64,000 nt of DNA. Origin: Cenococcum geophilum 1.58 (lineage: Eukaryota; Ascomycota; Dothideomycetes; Gloniales; Gloniaceae). Each line of letters opens with the position of its first letter. Position 1 is the first letter of the stretch. Made by a program: the position numbers and the translations under genes. The notes under the pieces were generated by a model, which saw only the letters and a program-made list of their open reading frames with translations, was not told the DNA's origin and made no database searches. Below are positions 32,014 through 43,500 of this stretch, in pieces. The DNA is taken from the NCBI GenBank assembly GCA_001692895.1, contig KV748203.1:62001-126000 (forward strand), given 5' to 3'.

Positions 32014-33559
32014 ATACACACATATACGTGAACAGCCCTATAAGCGTAGCCATAAGTCTAAGCCCCCTCGCATAACCCAACTACCCCTCCCCACTATACC
32101 TAAATAGTTAAACAACCGCTGTGTACAATAAGCAGAGAAATAATTTAAATAAAAAGAAAATACTATAAAATAATATATTTATATCCTTAAGGTATAAATC
32201 CATAAGTACTGTAGTCTTAAACACAACTAATAGTTGCTAAGGTGGTATGCGTTCCAGGTCTATAAGAAATTCAAAAAATCCTAGGTCGTTAGCATAGATT
32301 TACCTTCTATTATCGCTTTTAAGGTAGTAAATAAATTCATCTAAGGGAAGGCATAGGTCGTTATAAATGCTTTATAGCTCGCTATAAGTTAAGCGGGTAG
32401 AGACTCTGGTAGGAATAGTAAAATATTATTTTATTTCGCGATAGGCTAAACAAAGAGAGGCCAAAGTTTTAACCCTTTTACTAGCTTTTATTAGAACTCT
32501 TCTTTATATTTATATCCTATACTTACAGATTTAAGACTATAAAGTTAAGGCCACTATATTTAATCGTCGCTAATATAGCCTTGTCGCTTAATATCTCTTT
32601 ATTACTATCTACCCCTATTTCTTAATCTTTAGTGCTAAAACGATTTTCTCCGCCATATAATATCTCTGCGTCCCATTCTTAATCCTTATTACTAAAGTTA
32701 CTTTCCCAACCAGTTAACGTCTCTACGTTGCCGTCGCCATCTCTAAAGTTGGTTTCTCTATCTATAAACGCCCGCTTACTAGCTAATAATTTAGGGACGC
32801 TACTTTTATAGGTACTTAGGGTTATAGGATATCACTTAAGGAGAAATTGTAGTTGGTGTTATTAGGATATAAAACAAGCCTATAGACCTCTAAGTACTAG
32901 CTGCTTAGCGCCTTAAATATAAGTCCCCCCTTAGCGCAAGGTAGATTAGTAGGAGTTATTATACCGCCTATATAAGGCGAAGTACTTATAAAGGGCTTAG
33001 CTAAAATACTAATTAAACCTCCTAGCAGCACATTAATAGCTCCTTTACTATAGATAGGGAGTTAATATATAAGATTAACTAGCTAGGATACGTCTACTAC
33101 TTAAGTAGTATCTTGCCCCATAAAGGACGAGCGTTAGAAGTAAATTATATAATGCTATTCCTACTAAGGGAGGCGTTATTAGGGGGTTATTATTGCCTTC
33201 TAGTTCTTTATGCAAATTCCTCTAAACCCTATTAAGGCACGCGGCGTCCATTAGGGATCGTCAGCCACTTATATTTAGTAACAGCTTAGCTAATAGCTAC
33301 TTCCTAACAATGCCTTACTTATAAATTACTTTAGGCGCCTATAGTCTTAGGCGCAAACAATATATAAGCTAAGAGTAATTACAGCCACTAAATATTGTAT
33401 TACAGACACTACATAAAGTAAAAAAGGACGGCTAGTATACTTTATCTATCCCTTCTACCTTCTATTCTAACTCTGCCCTAAAAAAGAAATAGGATATAAA
33501 CGTTGTGCTCCTAGTTCTTATATACTATTAAATTAACTTACCTTTAAATCTAACCTCTT
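32014..33559. other. RIP-decayed DNA, no gene recognised
   Basis: TA-rich sequence with stops in all frames. No terminal repeats or protein blocks were recognised. Confidence 0.5.
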
Positions 33560-34600
33560 AACTATATATCCCTTACTATCTTTATAAAAATACCAGATAT
33601 TATATATATTACCTTAACTAAGCTTAGATATATTACTAATATAACCTATAGGTCCTTAATTAGTGCTTATAGAGATATTACTATATGCTACCGCCCTAAA
33701 GATAATATACCTAATTATCAATCTACTAGAAACCTTAAATTATTCTAAAATCGCACTAATAATAAAGACATGGTATCTACTAGTAGGGAGAAGAAAATAT
33801 TATAGCTTTCTAACCCTATGCAGAAATAGATGCCTTATACGCCTGCTTAAACACCTAATAAGGTTAATTCTTACGAAAACGACAATAATATAAAGGGTAA
33901 TATATAAGAGGATACGGAAATATACGCCAATTACCTTAAGAACCTATAAGGCCACAGCAAAGCTAACTTACCTAAGCTAATAAAGAGCTATAGCGAGGCT
34001 AAGACAGACTCGCCTTAACTAAAAGAGGACTATATTAAAGGTTTGCTGGTACCTCTAGGTATATTTATAAAGCACCTATATATTATTTAGTAATACTAAT
34101 AATTAAGCAAAGAATAGTTTAGCCAATCCTACAAACTTCCTTAGAGATTTACCTCCCCTAACTAAAGTATTAATAATTTCTAATGCTACAATTTTAGACG
34201 GACAACTAAAGTATCTCTTATTATAGTTGCTAACTTGCTATATAATAAAGGACTTAAAGCGTCTCCAAAACCCTAGATATAGATTAATTGTATCTATATA
34301 TAGTCCTATCGTAGTAGTATACTGGTATCCTACCTAGGTTTTACCCACGGGTATACTATATAAGAGACTTGTATTATACTATACTAAGAATCTATATTAC
34401 TTTTATCGTTATGTAAGGATATATAAACCGCTTAAAGATATTATAATAGAGATAGCTTAGAGGGGTAAACTATATAAACAAAGAGACCAACTAGGAGAGG
34501 CGCTAGACGATTAATTAGAAGATTTATCAAGGAGAGGGACGCGCAAGATAAAGGTAGATCGCACCGTAGATAGAGCCTCTAAGAAGCCAAAGAAATGAGA
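33560..34600 (+). pseudogene. Unassigned decayed coding segment
   Basis: The plus strand has protein-like runs with few stops, such as ITNITYRSLISAYRDITI (about 33640-33690) and a charged end EALDD*LEDLSREGTRKIK (about 34495-34555). At least two frames are needed. I do not recognise it. An ORF at 33663-33893 is a different frame and probably spurious. Confidence 0.3.
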
Positions 34601-35379
34601 AATATCTTATAAGGAAACATTTTCACAATTACATTTATCTATTTTGGCATTTATTAAGAATTAAGGCGTTAATTAGGATTTCCTTAGCTTGGTATTTTGT
34701 TTTTATCTAGTTGCTTCTATATTAAGGATATCTCGTTATTATTTACGTGTAATAAAGGAATAAGTTTTTATATATTAGACTAAAGTTAAGTTCTTTACCT
34801 TTATATGCTTAGCAGCAATATATTAGCCGGCCTATGACTCGTTTAGTCTTACCTCGCTACTAGACGTTTATCTAATTATAAGCTGCTATCTAGTATTTAA
34901 GATAAGTTTGGTCCTCCATAAAGAAGAGACTCGTTACTTTTCAATCCGGATGTCTTAGAATTAGCCTTTATCGGTCTACCCTCTTTAATATAGTAAAAAT
35001 ATGCTAGCGTCTTCTTAACTAATATAGGATAGAACTTTTCCTTTAAAAGCAGTTAGTAGTCCTATAGCTATAGAGGGAAGAGGGCCTACTAGGTCTTGTA
35101 GATTTAGAGGCTATAAAGGTTAATCTATAGACATATAGGTATAAAATCGACCGTTGCGCTATATTAGAATATAGCAATCTGCGTCATAGTCCCGCTTTAA
35201 TCTATTAGCCTTTTATAAAAAGGTCTCCTTTTACTTTCGAAAATTCTCATTTATAGCTCGCTTTAACCTTAGTAGTGACCTTTGCTTTTAATACATAACT
35301 ATAGTACTAGATAATTAATAGCCTAGTAGCTCTCTGGCGTTTTATAGGGTAATTAGGGTATAGGGTAACTTTAAATTTT
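34601..35379. other. RIP-decayed DNA, no gene recognised
   Basis: TA-rich with no recognisable coding or repeat structure. Confidence 0.5.
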
Positions 35380-35439
35380 ATATTAATAAGGTGAGAATGT
35401 TGAGAATAAATAGGATATATCCTTTAATATTAACTTAAG

Positions 35440-35720
35440 TTGCTAAAAACGGGGTCTTATTCTAAGAACTATATCCAATTCTAAAGACTGTATTCTAATT
35501 CTAGAGACTATATCCCAATTCTATTTTCGGGAAACGAGCCAGTTAACTAGTGCTAAGCTAAAAGATCCTAATTTAGGTTTTAGGAGATAGGCCAATTAAC
35601 TACTATAAAAAGGGCGCGATGCTAAAAACCGGACCTGGTTTTAGGAACTAGATCCTAATTTCGGGAACTAGGTCGATTAACCGCTATAAAAAGGGGCTAA
35701 CTATATCTGTAATTAGTATA
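35440..35720 (+). promoter_or_regulatory. Repeated TATA-containing upstream segments
   Basis: Two imperfect copies of a segment of about 80 bp, each containing GATCCTAATTT, an A(A/C)TTAAC-like block and CTATAAAAAGGG, place TATA boxes at 35604-35610 and 35685-35690. A related motif (AATTCTA..GACT) repeats three times just upstream (35460-35525). They lie about 500-600 bp before the FunK1 relic and could be duplicated promoters of it or of a lost element. Confidence 0.35.
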
Positions 35721-36199
35721 TTGGGTTTAGCTCATTTTAAAACTAGCCACGTAATCGTTTATAGGCGCTTATAGGATCAACCCTATAATTAACCCGCTCT
35801 CTTTACCCGCGCCTTACCTAGTGCTCTTTAGCCTCGCTATATAAGAGCCCCACTGTATTAGAGCCTTAAGCGTCGCGGAATAAACTAAAACGGATAAGTG
35901 TAATTAGTTATAGACCGGAAAACGTCGCATTTTAGGTCATTGTGGCTTAGTATTTAACTAAGCCCTACAAAGCCTTAGTTTAAGCCACGTTAGATTAGCA
36001 TAACTTTTTCGCGCCTAATCTTTAATCCTCTCTCGCACCTTACTTCCTTCCTTACACTTTTCTCCCTAGTTATTTCCTCATTGCAAAACGTGCCCGACGT
36101 ATTCTTAACCTCCCTATACTTATCTACTATTATACCATCTTTATATACTAGCCTCTTTAATCTCCCCTCCCCGCCTACCTGTCTACTACGTCGGCCATC

Positions 36200-38611
36200 C
36201 CGATATAACTCTTGGCGCGTTTATCTATAATAGCGAATCTCTTTAGATTAGAGATAATTAAAACGAAATCTATTAGGGAAGGACTAAATAGTTTTCGCGA
36301 TTTATTTAACTTAACTTATTAGGATCTAGATATCTCTAGCTCTTTAAACACGTTATATTAGATAAACAATAAAGGTAACCGTTAATTTACCTAGTATAAG
36401 CTCTATCTAACGCTCGTAAAACTAAAGGATATTTTACTTAATTTAATACTAGCTCTATAGAGCCTTCCCGCTTCTTATTTATTGCCATCTAATAGCGGCA
36501 ACAAAAGCCTTCTTGTTAATCTATTAAGACTTAATTTAGCGGTCGGTTCCGACGACTTTAATATTAAGCGGTTCCTGCCTTTTCTAAATGCGATCCTTCG
36601 GATTAAACCTAATAAGGTTATCTAGGAAAAGGTATACGCTACTATTATAGAGTCTACGCCTCCCCCCTAACCGCTACTCTTTTACGTTTAAACCCTATAT
36701 TAATATAATATAAGCAGCTTTGCTAACTTGTCTAAATATAGGAAATACGTAGATAATATTCTAAAGGAGGAGCTAGGCCCTCTTTACGTGGGGATTCCTG
36801 GCTTATATAAAGCATTCTTTAGGGGAGTGGAAGGTCTTAAAGAAGCAAACGCCGCCGTTTTTAAGAAATGTAAGGAAGGGGACAATCTACTATACGCCGA
36901 GGGCGGCTGGCGTAACTGGCCTAAAGGCGTAAAAGAACGTAGAGTCCTAAAGTAGTTTAATAAGCTAATTATATTATTTTTGGACTTTGTAAGGGGGCAC
37001 GGGTTTGTTCTAAAGGCGCGATAAAGACTAGTAGAGTATACTTAGCAGCCCTTATAAGGATCTACGGCCGACTAAAAGCTAGATATTGGCTTTATAGATA
37101 ATCTAATAGCTAACGAAAGCTCCTAATGCTATTGGTTGCATATACTTATACTAGGAGAGCTAAAGAGTAATCTAAATACTAATATAGCCTTAAAAGCATG
37201 GTTTGATTTGGGGAAATATATAAGGGAAGTATTTGCCGCTTAGGATAGTTGTTACTTTATTCTAGGCTTTACCCTTTATAAATCTATTATATGGTTATAG
37301 GAGTATAACCGGGTAGGAGGTATTGTATTATTACTATTTAATATTAATAAAGACGGACTATAATTTACCTTAGCGATATTAGGATTTCTCTAAATAAATA
37401 AGGAGCAGCTTAGGTTTAACCCTACTATTCTAACATTGGACAACGGCGAACGGTATATTAAAATTATACGTAACGACCAGACCGAGCGTCTTATCCTTAA
37501 TAAACTTATAAAGCGGGCACGCTATATCACTGGTTAAGCGACTACTTGCTAAAAAGTATACTGTAAGGGGACACCTAAGATATCCCTTATTATTAAAGAC
37601 TTGTGGCAGTACCTAGAGCGTGAGAAAGAAGGCAAACTGCTATATAAGATATTAGAGAAGGGAGTAGTTAATATAGCCAGGTACTATTACCATAAGACTA
37701 TTTGCGTAAGTGGATAAAATAATAACATCTTTAATATCCGCAAAGGGCTGGATATTATAAAAGCGACAAACTATAAGCTAGAGGGCTTAATAATGCCTCT
37801 AAGACTGGCTAAAGTGCAAGGAAGTATAAGAAAAGGTTAAAGTTCTAGCAGAAAGAGGTCTTCTAGCTATAGCGCCCTATTACCGCCTGGTAAGCGCTTA
37901 TATTCAACCTCTTTAACTAAGTGCCCTATTATATAGAATCGCGTATACTAATGCGTTATTACTAGTGACTATAGGAAGCCTCTTTATAAGGCAAGCTCTT
38001 GGGCTGCAATACTTACTGCACTAAAGGGTAGCATTAAAGGATATAAGTCTTTATACACGTAGGCCGGCATTATTTAATGTAATATTTTAATGGGTAACCT
38101 TATAATAAACGAGGAAGATAACAATCCTTTTTGGCCGGCATTCTTAATTAACTTTAATCTTGCGATTAAAGAGAAGTAAAAAGGACTTTTAGGAGTACGG
38201 GGTAAGACTAGTATAAGAGCGTTTATAGCTAGAGGAGTGCTTCTAGGCGAGAAATACTTCTTTAGGCATAATCTAGAATTGTTCTTCTAGGTACTTTTCT
38301 GGATATACGTATATTATAATAGGTTAGGTAAAGATATTGGTCTAACTAAGTTTAAGTGTTAGAACTATAAGAATACTATAAAGCTAGCTAAGTTAAAATC
38401 GGGGCTAGTGGGTAGAGAAGGCCATTTTCTTAACCGTATAGCTAAGGTATTTACACCCTACTACCAACCGCTAAAGCTATAGGTTAATAGGCTGCAGAAG
38501 GTAGTTTTCCTAATAGATAGGAAGTAGGAGAAGGAAGATAGGGCGCTTTATTCCTAGATAAAAGAGATTATTTAGTAAGCATAGAAGGATCTAGAGGTGT
38601 TAGTAGAGTAG
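36200..38611 (+). pseudogene. FunK1-family protein kinase, RIP-inactivated
   Basis: Reading through stops gives the characteristic FunK1 layout. The N-terminal domain includes LYKAFFRGVEGLKEANAAVF and LYAEGGWRNWPKGVKER (36790-36950). Kinase-associated blocks follow: LDIGFIDN, LGELKSN, AWFDLGKYIREVFAA, FILGFTLYKS, NINKDGLQFTLAILGFL (about 37080-37390). Further on are ERLILNKLIKRARYITG, LVIKDLWQY-like and NRVYQCVITSDYRKPLY blocks, and after a frame change near 38040 the C-lobe. The catalytic loop reads G-I-I-stop-C-N-I-L-M-G-N (about 38063-38096), where HRD or QRD is expected, and the DFG equivalent is INFNLA. Both losses fit C-to-T or G-to-A changes. FunK1 kinases are fungal-specific and often expanded; substrates are unknown. 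Confidence 0.85.
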
Positions 38612-38879
38612 ATAGAATAACATTTTATTTCCCTATGCTCTTTTACTATACGAGTTAAAGGTTTATAAAGATTTGGGCAGCTAAGGCTAGGCAATAGCCT
38701 TAGTTAAAATGTATATAAAATAGTATAGGGTAGGCTGAATAAACCTAGGAAAGCGGATAACCTAATCTTTCGCCAGATTATTAGGTCCCTATACCCTACT
38801 ATCCCATATAGGCTTTATATTTTTATAAAATATATAATCTACTCCCTAGCCTATTAGAAGCCGCCTTACACCGCCTAAA

Positions 38880-39540
38880 TAAAGGCTATAAGAGAATTAA
38901 TTCCTTCCTTTAACTAATCCCCTATTTAAATAAATCCCCTATAGGAGCTAACGCTTATATATTTTGCCGCCCTATAGAAACCAGTCCCCTACTCTAATAA
39001 ATCCCCTATAGGATTTAGTCCCCTACTTTAATAAATCCCCTACGCCGATAAATCCCCTACATTAATAAATCCCCTACTCTAATAAATCCCTTACTCTAAT
39101 AAATCCCCTCTAGGCGCCAACGCCTACGTATTCTACCGCCCTATGGGAATTAATCCCCTATAGCTTGTATTCCTATACAGCTTTTACTCCCTTATAGAAA
39201 CTGTTAGTTACTTCTTCTACTCCCCTATGGAAACAAATCCTCTATAAATTCCGTTCCTATATATAGTAACTATATCTTCTACTGCCCTATAAGAACCGTA
39301 CCCTATAGCTTTTATTCCTATACGGCTTTTACTCCTCTATAGAAATTAGTAGCGATAACTTCCACTCCCTTATAGAAACTAATCTCTTATAGCTTTTAGT
39401 TCTCTACGGAAATCAATACTGGCGTCCTCTATCCCTTTATAGCTTTTAGTTCTTTACGGGAACTAATACCTACGTCTTTTACTCCTCTATAGGAACTACT
39501 ACCCTATGGCTCCCGTTCTCCCGTTCCTAAATTCGCCTAC
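38880..39540 (+). repeat. Degenerate repeats of AATAAATCCCCTA type
   Basis: AATAAATCCCCTAC/T units of 14-18 bp recur about nine times between 38925 and 39115. A looser motif, CCCTATAG(G/A)AAC...ACTCC, continues to about 39500. No coding is apparent. Confidence 0.65.
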
Positions 39541-39799
39541 GTTATAGCCTATTATATAGGCCTTATTATTATAGGAGTAAGGAAGTATATAGGCTTATAT
39601 CCCGTATAGGAATGGGAGCTATTTACACACTAGCTACTCGCAATTAAGGTTTTAGAAGGGTAGTAGGTACTTTAAGTTATCTAGTTATATTTATTAGAAC
39701 CTAGGCCTATAACTAGGGATTTAATATATAACTACCCGATTATATCTATATCTAAAATCGCAGCCGCCTAAAAGTCTTAAAAAGTGGGAAATACTTAGT

Positions 39800-41330
39800 A
39801 GTAAGCGTTTAGATTACCAACTTGGCCTAGACCCTTATAGTTATAGTTAAACTTATTACCTAGTTACAGAACTATTTCTAGATACCAATAAAATAACGAT
39901 TTTTTCCCCTTATACGCTAAGGCAAGGGCTACTCCTATAGCATTTTTAATCTGCGAAATATAAATAATTTAGCATAAAAATTCTCTACTAGGACTTTAGT
40001 ATTCCTACCTATCGGCCGTTAAGCTCCCGTCGTGCTAATTCCTTAAGCTCTTTATAACTGAATCTTGCCCTACTAGTAACTACCTTTACTAGGAAACTGG
40101 CCTAAAGGCCCCGTCTCGTATTAGCGCCTAAGGGAGGGTATTTTATAGCTATACATATTCTGCTTCGCATTACGTCATTAAAGTCTTTTATATAATTAGT
40201 AGTAAGGATTATAATTCCTTTATAGTATTTAAGTTTCCGTAAAAAAATTAAAGTTAGATTATTGCCTACATGATTTAATAATCGTTGCTTTATAAATACA
40301 TTAGCTTTATTTAATAAAAGTATAGCATTCTAATAGCTAGCTAGCCGGAAAGCGCAAAAAAGCTAAATTTTAACCTCCTTTACGTTAGTGGCTAGGTCCC
40401 CACTAAATAACTAGAAGAGTTAGACAAATAGTAGCAGTTTAAATAAGTAGGGCATACTGTATAAAGCGGCTTTTATAGCTCTTCTAAAAGTCCTTTTATA
40501 GTTAAGGTCTTTCCAACTCTAGGAGGACTACTAATACTCTATATTAGTTTTCTTTAAGTATAAATAGAACGGAGCTCGTACTATAGTAGTATAATTAAAC
40601 CACGTCCTTTACCTAGCACAAAATTATTAAACTAAGCCCTATTTGCGTAAGAAGCTATAAAAGCCTAAATAAGCTTTTTCCGGTCCTCTAGGATAGCAAG
40701 GTTCTAAAAGGAGAGGGCATTCTACTTAATATTACTAATATTGTCAACAGCAAACTCCACTACGGGATATTAAATTAGCTTTACAGTCTTTTTAGCTCGT
40801 AAATCTAGGAACTTATACTAGAGCTTATTATTAAGACTAAACCCTAATATAGTTAGGCTGCAAATAAGCAAGTCCTTATATTTTAACTCGGTAGGCTCCT
40901 TACTATTACTCTTAACTTTATTAAGTTTTTTTTAGCTAGTTTGCCAAAATAAATCGTCCAAATGTTATTAGTTTAGTATTTTCGCTGCTTATTAATGCTA
41001 GGTTCAGCATAGTTTAGATTATTCTCTTAGAAAAGTACCGGGTTAACTATAATCCAACTATTAACGGACAATCTGGAGGGCTTTCCTTTCTCTATATAAA
41101 AGGCTTCACCTTTATACTATTGGTGGTGCGTCCCCATTAATAAAATGAATTTACGACCGCTATTAGCAAGTTCTCGCTTCTCCTCCTCTACGTTAGGGTA
41201 ATATTTAAGGGGAAAACATATAAGGCTATATATTGGCTTTAATCCCTAGAACTTCTAAATAGCAATTACGGTTATAGCCTTTATCGGCAAAATATGGTAC
41301 CCTACTAATGGCCTCAATGGTTAGTGGTTA
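39800..41330 (-). pseudogene. AAA+ ATPase of the fungal orphan type, RIP-inactivated
   Basis: The minus strand carries an N-terminal region (PNVEEEKRELANSGRKFILL, then FYIEKGKPSRLSVNSWI, about 41215-41050) typical of the DUF7025-type domain found before the ATPase in this fungal family. The AAA core follows. Walker A reads SPPRVGKT (40529-40506) where GPPGVGKT is expected. Walker B reads AILLLNKANVF (about 40328-40292) where LLLDEADVF is expected. Sensor 1 reads GIIILTTN. These substitutions are all G-to-A type, so ATP binding and hydrolysis are lost. Several frames and stops occur. It is convergent with the FunK1 relic. The family's cellular role is not established. Confidence 0.8.
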
Positions 41331-41394
41331 ACGTAATTGGCGCGCAGTTGAGGGCATTTAGCAACTTGACCGACTAGCCTATATCGTATTTTTT

Positions 41395-41470
41395 TAACAC
41401 GCAGCCTACGCGCAGCCTGCGAGCAACCTGCGCGCAACCTACGCGTAACCTGCCAGCAATCTGCGCATTT
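41395..41470 (+). repeat. ACCTGCGCGCA-type 12-bp repeat
   Basis: Six imperfect copies of a unit such as GCGCAACCTGC, start of the VNTR block. Confidence 0.7.
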
Positions 41471-41599
41471 GGCAACCATAATTATATTTACCTCTTTTAT
41501 ACTAATAGCATATTTTAAATAAATAAAAGCTACTTTAAAGCTATTTATAAGACTAGCAAAATAAATATTATTTTAGATAATTTAATATAATATAGTAAT

Positions 41600-41920
41600 G
41601 GTTCTCTTCTACCTATCTACCTATTAACTTACTAACCTGCCTGCATCGCCTACCTGTCTATATTACCTACCTATCTATATTGCCTACCTATCTATATTAC
41701 CTACCTATCTGCATTGCCTACCTATCTACATTACCTACCTGTCTGCATTACCTACCTATCTGCATTGCCTACNTGTCTATATTGCCTACCTGTCTATATC
41801 GCCTACCTATTTATATCTACCTACCTATCTATATCTGCCTACCTGTTAGTATTTGCCTACCTATCTGTATCTGCCTACTTGTTAGTATCTCCCTACTTAT
41901 GCCTACTTGTTTATAGTACC
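41600..41920 (+). repeat. CTACCTATCTATATTGC-type minisatellite
   Basis: About 18 copies of a 16-18-bp unit built on CTACCTATCTATATTGC. Apparent ORFs here, rich in Tyr, Leu and Pro, are repeat artefacts. One ambiguous base lies at 41772. Confidence 0.9.
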
Positions 41921-41954
41921 TTAATTTAATTAATCAATTAAATCGTTTATAGCG

Positions 41955-42690
41955 TTCGCTGGCTAGTCGTTGTCGTCTAGCTCTTGCGACGGTCGTCTAG
42001 TTCTGGTAACGGTCGTCTAGCTCTAGCGACGGTCGTTTAGCTCTAGCGACGGTGGTCTAGTTCTAGTAACAGTCCTCTCCTACCTACCTGCCTACCTACC
42101 TACCTACCTACCTACCTACCTGCCTGCCTATATTAGTGTATAATTTAATTTAGGGGAGGGGTCGGCCTGATTAAAGGCCCTGATTACATTTAAACGGGTA
42201 CCTCCCTAGGAGGCCTTAATTTAATTCGGTAATAGGCCAATATTAAAGCTCTAGTTTAATTTGATTAATCGATTAATTAAATCATTTGTGGTGTTTACTG
42301 GCTGGTTATTTAAACGGTCGTCGTCTGGTTCTGGCAACGGTCGTCTAGTTCTGGCGACAGTTGTCTGGCGACGGCGACGGTCGTCTAGCTCTGGAAACGG
42401 TTGTCTAGCTCTGGCAACGGTCGTCTAGTTCTGGTAACGGTCGTTTGGTTTTAGTAACGGTTGTCTAGTTCTAGCGACGGTCGTCTAGCGACGGCGACGG
42501 TCGTCTGGTTCTAGTAACGGTTGTCTAGTTCTGGCGACAGTCGTCTGGTTCTAACGACGGTCGTCTAGCGACGGCGACGGTCGTCTGGTTCTAGCGACGG
42601 TCATCTAGCTCTGGCGACAGTCATCTAGCTCTAGCGACAGTCGTCTGGTTCTGGCGACGGTCGTCTAGTTCTGGTGACGGTCCTCTGCTA
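41955..42690 (+). repeat. VNTR of GGTCGTCTAGCTCTGGCGAC units, in two blocks
   Basis: A unit of about 20 bp, GGTCGTCTAGCTCTGGCGAC with variants, is repeated about four times at 41985-42070 and about 18 times at 42305-42690. Each block is preceded by a similar AT-rich leader with TTAATTTAATTAATC and GTTTA(C/T)GCTGGCT-like sequence, so the whole leader-plus-array unit is duplicated. A (CTAC)n run at 42070-42122 separates them. Confidence 0.88.
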
Positions 42691-42794
42691 GCTGCCGTTC
42701 TGGTACCTCCCTAGGTAGGGAAGATATAAGGAAGGAAGGATAGATAAAAAAAAATAAGGTGGCTACATAGGAGAGGCTATCGGGAATATAGCGG

Positions 42795-43370
42795 GGACCC
42801 GATGCAGAGCTTCGTGTAGAGCCTCCGTACGCAGAGCTTCGCGCAGAGCCTCGTGCAGAGCCTTTATACGCAGAGCTTCGTACAGAGCTTCGTGCAGAGC
42901 TTCATGTAGAGCTTCGTGCAGAGCCTCATACAGAGCCTCTGTACGCAGAGCTTCGTGCAGAGCTTCGTGCAGAGCTTCGTGCAGAGCTTCGTGCAGAGCT
43001 TCGTGCAGAGCCTCGTGCAGAGCTTCGTGTAGAGCTTCGTGTAGAGCTTCGTGCAGAGCTTCGTGTAGAGCTTCGTGCAGAGCTTCGTATAGAGCTTCGT
43101 GGAGAGCTTCGTGTAGAGCTTCGTGCAGAGCTTCGTGTAGAGCTTCATGCAAGAGCCTCTGTACGCAGAGCTTCGTGCAGAGCTTCGTGCAGAGCTTCTG
43201 TGTAGAGCTTCGTGCAGAGCCTCTGTACGCAGAGCTTCGTGCAGAGCTTCGTGCAGAGCTTCGTGCAGAGCCTCCGTACGCAGAGCTTCGCGCAGAGCCT
43301 CGTGCAGAGCCTCTGTACGTAGAGCTTCGTGTAGAAGCTTCGTGTAGAGCCTTGTGCAGAGCCTTTAAGT
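42795..43370 (-). repeat. AGAGCTTCGTGC 12-bp minisatellite
   Basis: About 45 copies of the 12-bp unit AGAGCTTCGTGC (GAAGCTCTGCAC on the minus strand), broken about seven times by a CCTCTGTACGC variant that recurs at irregular intervals and gives a higher-order pattern. The open frames on both strands result from the period. The core unit is identical to one at 23385-23690. Confidence 0.95.
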
Positions 43371-43500
43371 AATAAAACTGTGTAAAATTCATTTGCGTAA
43401 ATTAGCATATAACCTTTACCTTAATTACATGTTAAGAAATATATAGTTAGCTTTAAAGTTGTTAAATAGGTTAACTACGTGTTAAGGAATATACAGTTAG

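Noticed and set aside
41395..43370. CRISPR-like array
   Set aside because: The repeats are contiguous without unique spacers and the sequence is from a fungal nuclear genome.
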